64,000 nucleotides of DNA from Propylenella binzhouense. GTDB lineage: Bacteria > Pseudomonadota > Alphaproteobacteria > Rhizobiales > Afifellaceae. This document shows, one piece after another, positions 28,065-36,360 of this stretch. The stretch is taken from the NCBI RefSeq assembly GCF_009866965.1, contig NZ_SPKJ01000006.1, positions 36,267-100,266 on the forward strand. Direction: 5' to 3'. The position numbers were made by a program, and so were the translations under genes. The stretch's first letter is position 1; each line of letters opens with the position of its first letter. The notes under the pieces are model-generated. The model had not been told where the DNA came from and did not search any database. It was given only the letters and a program-made list of their open reading frames with translations.

Positions 28065-28673
28065 ATGACCATGAGCAAGCCCAAGATCGGCATCATCATC
28101 GGCTCCACTCGCGACACGCGCTTCGGCGAAAAGCCGGCGAAGTGGATGCTCGATCTCGCCTCGCGCCGCGAGGAGATCGAGACAGAGCTCATCGACCTGC
28201 GCGACTACGACCTGCCGTTCTTCAACGAGGCTGCCTCGAACGCCTGGCAGGAATCGCAAGACCCGCGCGTCCTCAAGTGGCAGAGGAAGATCGGCGAGAT
28301 GGACGGCTTCATCTTTGTAACTGCCGAATACAACCGGTCGATTCCCGGCGCGCTCAAGAACGCGCTCGACCAGGCCTACGTGGAGTGGAACTACAAGCCT
28401 GCTGCCATCCTCGGCTACGGCGCCGTCGGCGGCGCGCGCGCGGTGGAGCACCTGCGCAGCATCACGGTCGAACTCTACATGGTTCCGGTGCGTTCGACGG
28501 TCCACATTAGCGGCACCGAGTTCTTCACCGTCTGGCACGGCGGTGGCGACCAGCCGATCACGGCCATCGAGGGCACGATCGGACAGGGTGCGCAGGAACT
28601 GCTCGACCAGCTCATCTGGTGGGCGGAGCTGACCAAGGCAGGGCGCGCCAAGAAGCTGAAGACGCAGAACTAG
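28065..28673 (+). CDS. NAD(P)H-dependent FMN reductase family protein
   Basis: 202-aa flavodoxin-fold oxidoreductase. The phosphate-binding loop is GSTRDTRFGEKPAKW near the N-terminus and the family signature FVTAEYNRSIPGALKNALDQ is in the middle, with GYGAVGGARAVEHLR after it. It may supply reduced FMN, or act as a quinone or azo reductase. It lies 34 bases after the monooxygenase and closes the operon. ATG 28065 or ATG 28071 could be the start. Group A monooxygenases do not need a separate reductase, so this enzyme may serve another step or another monooxygenase. Confidence 0.9.
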   Translation: MTMSKPKIGIIIGSTRDTRFGEKPAKWMLDLASRREEIETELIDLRDYDLPFFNEAASNAWQESQDPRVLKWQRKIGEMDGFIFVTAEYNRSIPGALKNALDQAYVEWNYKPAAILGYGAVGGARAVEHLRSITVELYMVPVRSTVHISGTEFFTVWHGGGDQPITAIEGTIGQGAQELLDQLIWWAELTKAGRAKKLKTQN

Positions 28674-28792
28674 CGCCCTCAAGTCTTGAATTGCCCCAGG
28701 GTCGAACCCCGATCAGCTCATTGAAGGCCTGTAGCAAACCAGCTTCCCTCATCGTTGTCTTGCGACGGAGACGATGATGAGCAGGCCTCCTG

Positions 28793-29062
28793 ATGGACGA
28801 GGCGCGGTCGGCGATCGAGCCTCACCTTCCAAAGAACCAGCCGGGCCCGCGCAGGGTCGATGATCCGCGCGTCATCAGCGGCGTCCTGCATGCGCTGAAG
28901 GCTGGCTGTCGCTGGTAGGACTGCCCGAATGAGTGCGGTCCCCCCCGCGAACCATCTGCAACCGCTTCAGCCGCTGGTCCCGCCGACAGCCCTGGAGCCG
29001 CATCCTCCACCGCGCTACGCGCCCACGCCACGTCCCCGGACGTCACGAAGAAATGGGGGATT
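28793..29062 (+). pseudogene. IS5-family transposase N-terminal remnant, with stop and frameshifts
   Basis: ATG 28793 opens a frame reading MDEARSAIEPHLPKNQPGP and RRVDDPRVISGVLHALKAGCRW before TAG at 28916. It continues after the stop as DCPNECGP, then in another frame as RTICNRFSRWSRRQPW, and in the third frame as SPDVTKKWGI near 29038-29062. This is the N-terminal order of IS5-type transposases. The rest of the element is gone. It sits between the end of the catabolic operon and tRNA-Phe. The 28674-28792 stretch before it holds nothing else I can identify. Confidence 0.75.
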
Positions 29063-29203
29063 GCGACGTCAGGATTTCCGCGATCGACGGCTATCTTCCC
29101 CGAAAAAAGGACTCCGCTGCTGACGGTTTCGGTGGCTGGAGGGCGCCTTGGAGGGCCGGGGTCGCGGGTCGGTTTCGGCCCGGAAAAGCTATGGAAGGGG
29201 GAA

Positions 29204-29279
<76 letters not shown>

Positions 29280-29318
29280 GGATCGGCGCGGGGGCGGCGC
29301 CCCGACCGGAGTGCGGGC

Positions 29319-29347
29319 CTTATAATGGCTCGTATCCGGCCTGTCCA
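29319..29347 (-). promoter_or_regulatory. Sigma-70-type promoter of tRNA-Phe
   Basis: On the minus strand TGGACA (-35, 29342-29347), a 17-base spacer and TATAAG (-10, 29319-29324), each one mismatch from consensus, then a GC-rich discriminator GCCCGCAC as found at stable-RNA genes. It ends about 40 bases before the tRNA. It is one of the best-matching promoters visible in the window. Confidence 0.7.
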
Positions 29348-29379
29348 GCGCCCCGGCCGCCAGCCGGCGGAGGCGGTGC

Positions 29380-29586
29380 TCACGGCTCGAGATCCGGATC
29401 GGGCCTGCCGTCCTCCTCCTCTTCCTCGCGCCCCGGGATGACGTAGCGGCCGGCCAACCAGCGCCCGAGATCGAGGTCCGCGCAGCGCTTCGAGCAGAAG
29501 GGATAGGCGTCCTTGGCGGCGCGCTTGCCGCAGATCGGGCAGGAGCGGGGCGGACGGAGCGGGACGAGCTTCGGGTCACTTGCCAT
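29380..29586 (-). CDS. yacG: DNA gyrase inhibitor YacG (zinc-binding)
   Basis: 68-aa zinc protein of the YacG family. The four zinc cysteines are visible as CPICGK near residue 16 and YPFCSKRCADLDLGRWLAG after it. YacG in E. coli binds GyrB and inhibits gyrase. The C-terminal tail is acidic (REEEEEDG). It is the last gene of the minus-strand maf cluster, 9 bases after maf, and next to tRNA-Phe, a conserved neighbourhood in Hyphomicrobiales. Confidence 0.92.
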   Translation of the reverse strand: MASDPKLVPLRPPRSCPICGKRAAKDAYPFCSKRCADLDLGRWLAGRYVIPGREEEEEDGRPDPDLEP

Positions 29587-29595
29587 CGCGGTTCC

Positions 29596-30234
29596 TCAGG
29601 GCTCCGCGCCGCGCCAGGCGTCGTGCACCGGGTAGCCTTCGCCCGCGAGCAGGCTCGCCGTCTCGTAGAGCGGCAGCCCGACCACGCCCGAATAGGACCC
29701 GACAAGGCGCGAGACGAAGGCGCCGGCGCGGCCCTGGACGGCATAGCCGCCGGCCTTCCCCTCCCATTCGCCCGAGGCGATGTAGCTCTCGATCTCGGCG
29801 GCCGACAGCCGCTTGAAGCGCACCCGGGTCTCGACGACCTTGATCCGCACCTTGCCGCGCGGCGTGACGAGGCACATCGCGGTGAAGACGCGGTGCCCGC
29901 GCCCGGAGAGGAGGTGCATGCAGGCGACCGCATCCTCCGAGCGCTCCGGCTTCGGCAGGATGCGCCGTCCGACCGCGACGACCGTGTCGGCGGCGAGGAC
30001 ATAGGAATGCTCCAGCACCGGATCGCGCCTGACGGCACGCGCGGAGACCTCGGCCTTCGTCTCGGCGAGGCGGCGCGCGAGCGCGCGCGGCAGCTCGCGC
30101 TTGCGCGGGGTCTCGTCGATCTCCGCCGGCACGAGCCGGGCCGGGCGGATGCCGATCTGCTCGAGCAGCGCGAGGCGGCGCGGCGACCCGGACGCGAGAA
30201 CGAGCGGCTTCGGCTCGCCATGGGAACTCAGCAT
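29596..30234 (-). CDS. maf: Maf family nucleotide pyrophosphatase
   Basis: 212-aa Maf/YhdE-family house-cleaning enzyme that hydrolyses noncanonical or modified nucleoside triphosphates. Landmarks are [18 protein letters not shown], the DETPRK segment, [16 protein letters not shown] and [16 protein letters not shown]. One of two Maf proteins in the window (the other is at 41580-42173). The frame is open further upstream, but ATG 30234 gives the standard start. Nine bases separate it from yacG. Confidence 0.93.
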   Translation of the reverse strand: MLSSHGEPKPLVLASGSPRRLALLEQIGIRPARLVPAEIDETPRKRELPRALARRLAETKAEVSARAVRRDPVLEHSYVLAADTVVAVGRRILPKPERSEDAVACMHLLSGRGHRVFTAMCLVTPRGKVRIKVVETRVRFKRLSAAEIESYIASGEWEGKAGGYAVQGRAGAFVSRLVGSYSGVVGLPLYETASLLAGEGYPVHDAWRGAEP

Positions 30235-30329
30235 CGGTCCGGGTCTCGCGTCTCTAGGGGCATGCGGCTGCGGCGGCTTAAGTAGTGCATCCGCCCGGCG
30301 GTGTGAACCGGCGCGGCCGCCGGGGACCG

Positions 30330-30770
30330 TCATCCGGCGCGGGGCTCCGGCGCGAAGCGCTCGCGGATCCGCGCCTCGAGGCGGTTCCTGACGTCGCGGT
30401 AGGCATCGAGGATCTGCGTGCGCGATCCGACCACGCCGGTCGGGTCGAAGGTCGGCCAGTATTCCACCTCGATGGCGAAGCTCCGCGTGAGCTCCAGCAT
30501 CCGGTGATGCGCCTCTGGGGAGAGCGTCACCGCCAGGTCGAAATTGAGGTCCTCCAGGTCGGCAAGGGCCTGCGGCCGGCGGTCGCCGAGCGAGAGCCCG
30601 ATCTCTTCCAGCACGGCGTCGACGAAGGGATCGCGGTCGCCCGGCTGCACGCCCGCCGACGCGACGTAGAGGCTCGCCGGGAACAGGTGGCGCGCGACGA
30701 CCTCCGCCATCGGCGAGCGGATGGCGTTGCGGCCGCACACGAAGAGGACGGAGGAAGGCCGGCCCGGCAA
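30330..30770 (-). CDS. Low-molecular-weight protein-tyrosine-phosphatase-like protein
   Basis: 146-aa LMW-PTP/arsenate reductase fold. The phosphate loop is [10 protein letters not shown] (Cx5R) near residue 12 and the general-acid Asp is in YWPTFDPTG. Within this conserved cluster it is usually annotated as an LMW phosphatase; substrate unknown. It starts with TTG at 30770, 5 bases after the UPF0262 stop, with no ATG or GTG alternative before the P-loop. A 95-base gap separates it from maf. Confidence 0.85.
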   Translation of the reverse strand: MPGRPSSVLFVCGRNAIRSPMAEVVARHLFPASLYVASAGVQPGDRDPFVDAVLEEIGLSLGDRRPQALADLEDLNFDLAVTLSPEAHHRMLELTRSFAIEVEYWPTFDPTGVVGSRTQILDAYRDVRNRLEARIRERFAPEPRAG

Positions 30771-30775
30771 GGCCG

Positions 30776-31258
30776 TCAGCCCCGCCGGTGCAGCGCGCAG
30801 ATCAGCGTGAAGAGCCGCCGCGCGGTATCGAAATCGACATCGATCTTGCCCCGGAGCCGCTCCCGCAGCAGCTCGGAGGCCTCGTCGTGCATGCCGCGCC
30901 GGCCCAGGTCGATCGCCTCGATGCGGCTCGGCGCGCCGGTGCGGATCGCCGCGTGATAGCTCTCGCAGACCAGGAAGTAGTCCTTCACGATCTTCCGGAA
31001 CGGCGTCAGCGAAAGCACATGCGTGACGAGCGGCGCCCCGTTCGCGCTGCGCACGTCGAAGACGAGTCGCTTGTCGACGATCGAGAGGACGAGGCTGTAG
31101 GGGCCGGGCGGCTGGCCGATCGGGCGGAAGCTGTTCTCCTCCACGAGATCATAGATCGCCACCGCGCGCTCGTGCTCCGCGTCGGGAGGGCCGCGGCCGA
31201 TCGATGCCTCGTCGAGGCGGATCGCGACGAGACGAAAGGGATCCGGGCCTTCGTCCAT
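30776..31258 (-). CDS. UPF0262 family protein
   Basis: 160-aa conserved protein of unknown function found in alphaproteobacteria. Recognised from the segments [32 protein letters not shown] and [20 protein letters not shown], with [12 protein letters not shown] near the end. It lies 12 bases downstream of hisD and 5 bases upstream of the phosphatase gene, so all are probably co-transcribed. Confidence 0.9.
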   Translation of the reverse strand: MDEGPDPFRLVAIRLDEASIGRGPPDAEHERAVAIYDLVEENSFRPIGQPPGPYSLVLSIVDKRLVFDVRSANGAPLVTHVLSLTPFRKIVKDYFLVCESYHAAIRTGAPSRIEAIDLGRRGMHDEASELLRERLRGKIDVDFDTARRLFTLICALHRRG

Positions 31259-31270
31259 CGCGCCACCGCT

Positions 31271-32563
31271 TCAGCGGTTCAGCCGGATCGCCACCGACCG
31301 GGCGTGCGCGCCGAGTCCTTCCGCCTCCGCAAGCGCGATCGCCGCCGGCGCGAGCTGCCGCAGGCTCTCGGGGCCGAGGCGGAGAACGGACGTGCGCTTC
31401 ACGAAATCGAGCACGGAAAGGCCGGAGGAGAAACGCGCGGAGCGCGCGGTCGGCAAGACGTGGTTCGGGCCGCCGACATAGTCGCCGATGACCTCCGGCG
31501 TGTAGCGGCCGAGAAAGGCGGAGCCGGCATTGCGGATCCGGGAGAAGAGGGAATCCGGATCGTCGGTGGCGATCTCGAGGTGCTCCGGCGCGATCCGGTC
31601 GACGATCGGCGGCGCCTCGGAGAGGTCGCCGACCACGACGATCGCGCCGTTGTCGCGCCAGCTCGCCCGCGCGACCTCGCCTCGCGGCAGCGTCGCGAGC
31701 TGGCGCGCGACGGCCGCCTCGACGGCGTCGGCAAGCGCCGGATCGTCCGTGACCAGGATGGATTGCGCAGCGGAATCATGCTCCGCCTGGGCAAGCAGAT
31801 CGGCCGCGATCCAGTCCGGATCGTTCGCGCCGTCGGCAACGACGAGCACCTCGGAGGGGCCGGCGATCATGTCGATGCCGACCGTGCCGAAGACGATCCG
31901 CTTGGCGGCCGCGACATAGGCGTTGCCGGGCCCGACGATCTTGGCCACCGGTTGGATCGTCTCCGTGCCGTAGGCGAGCGCCGCGACCGCCTGCGCCCCG
32001 CCCACCCTGTAGATCTCGTCCACGTCGGCGAGCCGGGCTGCCGCGAGCACCAGCGGGTTGAGCACGCCGTCGGGCGTCGGAACCGCCACGACGAGCCGCG
32101 GCACGCCGGCGACCTTCGCCGGCACCGCGTTCATCAGCACGGAGGACGGATAGCTCGCCTGGCCGCCGGGGACATAGAGCCCGACCGCCTCGACCGCGGT
32201 CCACCGGCTTCCGAGCTCGACGCCGAGCGCGTCCTCGTAGCGCTCGTCGCGTGGCCGCTGGCGGGCGTGGAAGGCTTCGATGCGGTCTCGGGCGAAGGCG
32301 AGCGCGTCGAGCGTCGGGCGATCGCAGGCAGCGACGGCTTCCTCGATCTCCGCCTCGCCGATTTTCAGCGCGTCCGCGACCGGCCGGTGCCTGTCGAAGC
32401 GCTCCGTATAGTCGAGCAGCGCGCTGTCGCCGCGCCGGCGGACGTCGTCGAGGATCGCGCGCACCGCCGCCTCGACATCGGCGGCCGATTCCCGCTTCGC
32501 CGCGAGGAGAACCTCGAAGCGCGCCGCGAAATCGGGATCGCGGCTCGAGAGGCGGACGGGCAT
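31271..32563 (-). CDS. hisD: Histidinol dehydrogenase
   Basis: Last two oxidations of histidine synthesis (histidinol to histidine, NAD and zinc dependent). 430 aa, usual length. Signature regions are GLYVPGGQASYPSSVLMNA, VGPGNAYVAAAKRIVFG, DMIAGPSEVLVVAD, and GGPNHVLPTARSARFSSGLS. It lies 3 bases after the DUF2948 gene. No other histidine genes are near; in Hyphomicrobiales hisD commonly stands apart in this cluster. Confidence 0.96.
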   Translation of the reverse strand: MPVRLSSRDPDFAARFEVLLAAKRESAADVEAAVRAILDDVRRRGDSALLDYTERFDRHRPVADALKIGEAEIEEAVAACDRPTLDALAFARDRIEAFHARQRPRDERYEDALGVELGSRWTAVEAVGLYVPGGQASYPSSVLMNAVPAKVAGVPRLVVAVPTPDGVLNPLVLAAARLADVDEIYRVGGAQAVAALAYGTETIQPVAKIVGPGNAYVAAAKRIVFGTVGIDMIAGPSEVLVVADGANDPDWIAADLLAQAEHDSAAQSILVTDDPALADAVEAAVARQLATLPRGEVARASWRDNGAIVVVGDLSEAPPIVDRIAPEHLEIATDDPDSLFSRIRNAGSAFLGRYTPEVIGDYVGGPNHVLPTARSARFSSGLSVLDFVKRTSVLRLGPESLRQLAPAAIALAEAEGLGAHARSVAIRLNR

Positions 32564-32566
32564 GGC

Positions 32567-33025
32567 TCAGAGGGCCTTCTGCGCGGCGGAGGCCGGCTCC
32601 GCCTCGCCGGCCTCGTCGAGATCGCAGAGTTGCGCCTCGATGCATTCGACGGAGAGCCGGATCGCGGCCTTGGCCGAGAAGATCAGAAAGACGTCGCCGG
32701 AGGGCGGGTCCTTCTCGTCGAACCGGATCGATAGCAGCGTCAGCATCCGGTCCGCCCGCGCCGGGTCGAAGCCCATGCAGGTCGCCTTCTCCACGCGCTC
32801 GAAATGGAGCGCGGCGAGCTTGCGCGGCTGCGTCATCCGCTGAAGGAAGCCCTTCTCCCCGGCGCTCTCCCAGGGAAAGCGCTGGAAGGCAAGCGCAAAG
32901 CGGCGCTCCCGCGGCAGCCATCTGACGTCGCCGGCGCGCAGCACGGCATCCTGCAGGAACGCGGATACGACGTCGAGATCGTCGGCGTCGAGCGCGATCA
33001 AGCGAAGGCGTTCGGCCTCGGACAT
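32567..33025 (-). CDS. DUF2948 family protein
   Basis: 152-aa protein from ATG 33025 (an in-frame ATG at 33052 would add nine residues). Recognised by LIALDADDLDVVSAFLQDAV, RERRFALAFQRFPWE and a short beta-rich C-terminal half. In related genomes it precedes hisD, as here, 3 bases apart. Function unknown. First gene of the minus-strand cluster; its promoter must lie in the 201-base divergent gap with comM. Confidence 0.85.
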   Translation of the reverse strand: MSEAERLRLIALDADDLDVVSAFLQDAVLRAGDVRWLPRERRFALAFQRFPWESAGEKGFLQRMTQPRKLAALHFERVEKATCMGFDPARADRMLTLLSIRFDEKDPPSGDVFLIFSAKAAIRLSVECIEAQLCDLDEAGEAEPASAAQKAL

Positions 33026-33170
33026 GCTGGTATGGCTCGCTCTGGCGTTCACCTTGGGTCCTAGTGCGTCGGCCGGGCGAGGGCAAGTCGCGCCCGGCGC
33101 CCGCCGGGCGGACGTCCCGCGTCGCAGGCTGCACGGGGCAGATCCGGCGCCGAGCGTTCCTTATATGTTC

Positions 33171-33199
33171 TTGTCATCGAATTGTCTTCACGATATTGT
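33171..33199 (+). promoter_or_regulatory. Predicted sigma-70-type promoter of comM
   Basis: TTGTCA (33171-33176), a 17-base spacer and TATTGT (33194-33199), with mismatches of one and two to consensus, 28 bases before the comM start and close to an AGGAGG ribosome-binding site. AT-rich compared with surroundings. Confidence 0.5.
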
Positions 33200-33226
33200 A
33201 CGCGGGCTTCTCTTCAGGAGGACCGG

Positions 33227-34759
33227 ATGGTCGCGCGGGTTACGACGGTCGCCTTCCAGGGGATCGAGGCGATTCCCGTGGACGTCCAGGTGCTGATCGC
33301 GCCGGGCAAGGCGGGCTTCAACATTGTCGGCCTGCCGGACAAGGCGGTGGCGGAGAGCCGCGAGCGGGTCCATGCCGCCCTGCACGCCTCGGGACTTGCG
33401 CTTCCTCCGAAGCGGATCACCGTCAACCTGGCGCCGGCCGATCTCCCCAAGGAGGGCAGCCATTACGATCTGCCGATCGCGCTCGGCGTGATGGCCGCCA
33501 TGGGCGCCGTTGCCGGCGATGCCGTCGCCGGGCAGGTCGTACTCGGAGAACTCGGGCTCGACGGGCGCATCACGGCGGTCGCCGGCGTGCTGCCGGCGGC
33601 GATCGCGGCGAATGCGCTCGGCGGCGGGCTCATCTGCCCCGGCCCGAGCGGTCCGGAGGCGGCCTGGGCAGGCGAGGATCTCGATGTCGTCGCGCCCGAC
33701 AGCCTGATTGCGCTCGCCAATCATTTTCGCGGAACCCAGGTCCTGTCGCGTCCTGCTCCCGCATTGAAGGCCAATTCCGGTGCCCTGCCCGATCTCAGGG
33801 AGATCAGGGGCCAGGAGAGCGCGAAGCGGGCGCTCGAGATCGCGGCGGCCGGCGGACACAACATGCTCATGGTCGGGCCGCCGGGCGCCGGCAAGTCGAT
33901 GCTGGCGAGCCGGCTTCCCTCGATCCTGCCGCCGCTCTCCCCGCGCGAGCTGCTCGAGGTCTCGATGATCGCCTCGATCGCGGGCGAGCTTGCCGACGGC
34001 CGCCTCTCGGACCGCCGGCCGTTCCGGGCGCCGCACCATTCCGCCTCGATGGCGGCGATGGTCGGGGGCGGGACGCGGGCACGGCCGGGCGAGGTCTCGC
34101 TCGCGCACCAGGGCGTCCTCTTCCTGGACGAGCTGCCGGAATTCCACCCGGCCGTCCTCGATTCCCTCAGGCAGCCGCTGGAGGCCGGCGAGACGATCAT
34201 CGCGCGGGCGAATCACAGGGTGACCTACCCGTCCCGCATCCAGCTCATCGCGGCCATGAATCCTTGCAGGTGCGGCATGGCGGGCGAGCCCGGACACAGC
34301 TGCCGGCGGGGGCCGCGTTGTGCGTCCGACTATCAGGCCCGCCTCTCGGGGCCCCTTCTCGACCGAATCGACATCAGGATCGAGGTTCCGGCCGTGACGG
34401 CCGCCGACCTGATTCGGCCGTCCGACGCGGAGACGAGCGCCGAGGTTGCGGAGCGGGTTGCCGCAGCGCGCCAGGTCCAAGTCGAGCGCTACCGCTCGCT
34501 CGGTGCACCGCATCTCCGCTGCAATGCGCAGGCCGGCGCCGATATGATCGAGGCCGTGGCCGCGCCGGATCAGGCTGGCGCCCGCCTCCTGCACGACGCG
34601 GCCGAGGCGATGAACCTGTCGGCACGCGGCTTCCACCGGGTGTTGAAGCTCGCCAGGACGCTTGCCGATCTCGATGGTGCCGCTTCGGTCGGACGCATTC
34701 ACATTGCCGAAGCTCTGAGCTACCGGGCTGTTTCCGGGAGCCTCGCGGCCGCGGCATGA
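33227..34759 (+). CDS. comM: YifB/ComM family Mg-chelatase-like AAA+ ATPase
   Basis: 510-aa hexameric helicase of the ComM/YifB family; ComM drives branch migration during natural transformation. N-terminal ChlI-like domain (KAGFNIVGLPDKAVAESRER), then AAA+ with Walker A GPPGAGKSM near residue 219, Walker B VLFLDELPEF, and a cysteine cluster CRCGMAGEPGHSCRRGPRC; C-terminal Mg-chelatase region with LSARGFHRVLKLARTLADLD. ATG 33227 follows a perfect AGGAGG. No competence genes are nearby, so a natural transformation role is only possible. Confidence 0.92.
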   Translation: MVARVTTVAFQGIEAIPVDVQVLIAPGKAGFNIVGLPDKAVAESRERVHAALHASGLALPPKRITVNLAPADLPKEGSHYDLPIALGVMAAMGAVAGDAVAGQVVLGELGLDGRITAVAGVLPAAIAANALGGGLICPGPSGPEAAWAGEDLDVVAPDSLIALANHFRGTQVLSRPAPALKANSGALPDLREIRGQESAKRALEIAAAGGHNMLMVGPPGAGKSMLASRLPSILPPLSPRELLEVSMIASIAGELADGRLSDRRPFRAPHHSASMAAMVGGGTRARPGEVSLAHQGVLFLDELPEFHPAVLDSLRQPLEAGETIIARANHRVTYPSRIQLIAAMNPCRCGMAGEPGHSCRRGPRCASDYQARLSGPLLDRIDIRIEVPAVTAADLIRPSDAETSAEVAERVAAARQVQVERYRSLGAPHLRCNAQAGADMIEAVAAPDQAGARLLHDAAEAMNLSARGFHRVLKLARTLADLDGAASVGRIHIAEALSYRAVSGSLAAAA

Positions 34760-34860
34760 GCCGGATCGAGGGGCAGGAGACGGCGACGGCCTGATCTAGG
34801 CGGGCAGGTTCCAATGATCTACTGTGTCGACGGGCACCGGCATGGCCGGGAGGTTGGAGA

Positions 34861-35805
34861 ATGAGGGAGCGTCAACGCTTGTTCGCGGGACCGTTCGCAC
34901 AGCGCATCCCATTGAGCGGTCTTGGATATTCACCTGCGGGGATCCGACCGTTCGGCCGTCCCTGGCGCGCGCCGTGGCGGGCGGCGAAGAATCTGGCCCC
35001 GCTCGGCCGTCTCGGCACGCTGGAGGCGAGGCTCGCGCGCTCGGCCGCCGAGGTCCGGCGTGCCCAGGGACTGCGCTACCACGTGTTCTACGAGGAGATG
35101 TCCGCGATCCCGGACATGCGCATGCAGTTCCTGCGGCGCGATCTCGATCCGTTTGACCTGATCTGCGACCATCTGCTGGTCATCGACCACCAGGTGCAGA
35201 AGCGGCCGCTGTTCCGGCCGAAGGGCGACATCGTCGGCACCTACCGGCTGCTCCGGCAGAAGGTGGCGGAGGCGAATGGCGGATTCTACTCGGCCGGCGA
35301 GTTCGACGTCGCGCCGCTCATCGAGGCAAATCCCGGCCTCGATTTCCTCGAGCTCGGACGGTCATGCGTTCTGAAGCCCTACCGCAACAAGCGCACCGTG
35401 GAACTCCTCTGGCACGGCGTGTGGTCCTATGTCCTCATGCACGGGATCGACGTCATGATCGGATGCGCGAGCCTGGAAGGCACGGATCCGGACAGGCTCG
35501 CCCTGCCGCTGAGCTTTCTGCATCACAATGCGAAGGCGCCGCCGGAGTGGAACGTGCGCGCGCTCGACCACCGCTATGTCGACATGAACCGCATGCCGGC
35601 GAGCGCGATCGATCCCAAGGAGGCGCTGAAGGCGCTTCCGCCGCTCGTCAAGGGCTATCTCCGGCTCGGTGCCTATATCGGGGACGGCGCCGTGGTCGAT
35701 CATCAGTTCGGCACGACCGACGTGATGATGATCCTGCCGGTCTCGGTCATCAGCCCGCGCTACATCAATCATTATGGCGCCGACGCCGGCCGCTACGCAA
35801 GCTGA
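34861..35805 (+). CDS. olsB: GNAT-family acyltransferase, OlsB-like (ornithine N-acyltransferase)
   Basis: 314-aa protein of the hemolysin/OlsB family that N-acylates ornithine in ornithine-lipid synthesis using acyl-ACP. Landmarks are VRRAQGLRYHVFYEEMSA, HLLVIDH, DIVGTYRLLR, FLELGRSCVLKPYRNKRTVE and LPLSFLHHN. ATG 34861 follows GGAGGTTGGAG. The partner O-acyltransferase OlsA is not adjacent. The assignment is by family; ornithine lipid synthesis in this organism is inference. Confidence 0.78.
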   Translation: MRERQRLFAGPFAQRIPLSGLGYSPAGIRPFGRPWRAPWRAAKNLAPLGRLGTLEARLARSAAEVRRAQGLRYHVFYEEMSAIPDMRMQFLRRDLDPFDLICDHLLVIDHQVQKRPLFRPKGDIVGTYRLLRQKVAEANGGFYSAGEFDVAPLIEANPGLDFLELGRSCVLKPYRNKRTVELLWHGVWSYVLMHGIDVMIGCASLEGTDPDRLALPLSFLHHNAKAPPEWNVRALDHRYVDMNRMPASAIDPKEALKALPPLVKGYLRLGAYIGDGAVVDHQFGTTDVMMILPVSVISPRYINHYGADAGRYAS

Positions 35806-35808
35806 GCG

Positions 35809-36360
35809 TCAACGCCGCCGTTTGAGACGGATGTAGAACGCGCCGCCGCCGCCATGGCGGCGGGATGCCTGTTCGACGCCTGCGATGAGCGGCCTGAGGT
35901 CGCGGTGCGCAAGCCAGTGCGGCAGGTTCCGGCGCAGGATGCCGCGCTCGGAGAGGCTCTCGTCGCCCTTGCCGGTAATCACGAGGACGAGCCGCTTTCC
36001 CTGCGCCTGAGCGGTTTGCAGGAAGCTGCCCAGGCGGGCGAAGGCGGCATCCTGCCCGAGCCCATGGAGATCGAGCCGCGCATCGACGTCGAGCCGTCCG
36101 CGGGCGAGCCTCCGCCGCACCCGGTCCTCCAGAGGCGCGAAGCCCGGCGCCGGAGCCTTCGCGGGGATTGCCTTCCGCGGCCGCGCCGGCGGCGCGGCGG
36201 CGGTCCCGGTCTCGGCCGCCGGGCTCTCGTCGGGCGCCTCGGAAGCGGCATCGGCCTCGGGGCGTGACGCGACTCTCGCCTTTTCCGTCCGGAGACGCCG
36301 GACCGACCGCCCGATCTGAGCCCAGAGCGCCTCCTCCTCGGGAGAGAGCCGCCTGATCAT
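35809..36360 (-). CDS. Smr/MutS-family protein
   Basis: 183-aa protein with a disordered Ala/Pro-rich middle (residues about 30-75) and a C-terminal Smr domain: RLDLHGLGQDAAFARLGSFL, VLVITGKGDE, and GGGGAFYIRLKR. Smr domains are nicking endonucleases or RNA-binding modules. It overlaps mltA by 4 bases (ATGA). The order timA-mltA-smr is conserved in Hyphomicrobiales. Confidence 0.88.
   Translation of the reverse strand: MIRRLSPEEEALWAQIGRSVRRLRTEKARVASRPEADAASEAPDESPAAETGTAAAPPARPRKAIPAKAPAPGFAPLEDRVRRRLARGRLDVDARLDLHGLGQDAAFARLGSFLQTAQAQGKRLVLVITGKGDESLSERGILRRNLPHWLAHRDLRPLIAGVEQASRRHGGGGAFYIRLKRRR

Larger units (their letters stand above)
16744..29203. other. Accessory catabolic/transport island, flanked by decayed transposases and tRNA-Phe
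   Basis: Block of eight genes inserted in otherwise conserved core DNA: regulator, fused hydantoinase, binding protein, two permeases, double ATPase, FAD monooxygenase and FMN reductase. By eye its base composition is less GC-rich than the flanks (not computed). An IS630-type transposase tail lies within its left part (17402-17549) and an IS5-type transposase head at its right part (28793-29062). The right limit is the 3' end of tRNA-Phe at 29204. The left limit is uncertain, between about 16.5 and 16.7 kb. No integrase and no att repeat were found. Confidence 0.5.

Noticed and set aside
28690..28715. GCCCCAGGGTCGAACCCC, resembling part of a tRNA 3' end, as possible att duplicate of tRNA-Phe
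   Set aside because: Differs at too many positions from the tRNA-Phe 3' end and lies only 500 bases from it on the same side, so it cannot delimit the island.
30788..32734. 648-codon plus-strand frame opposite UPF0262 and hisD
   Set aside because: Antisense to clearly conserved genes, no family features.
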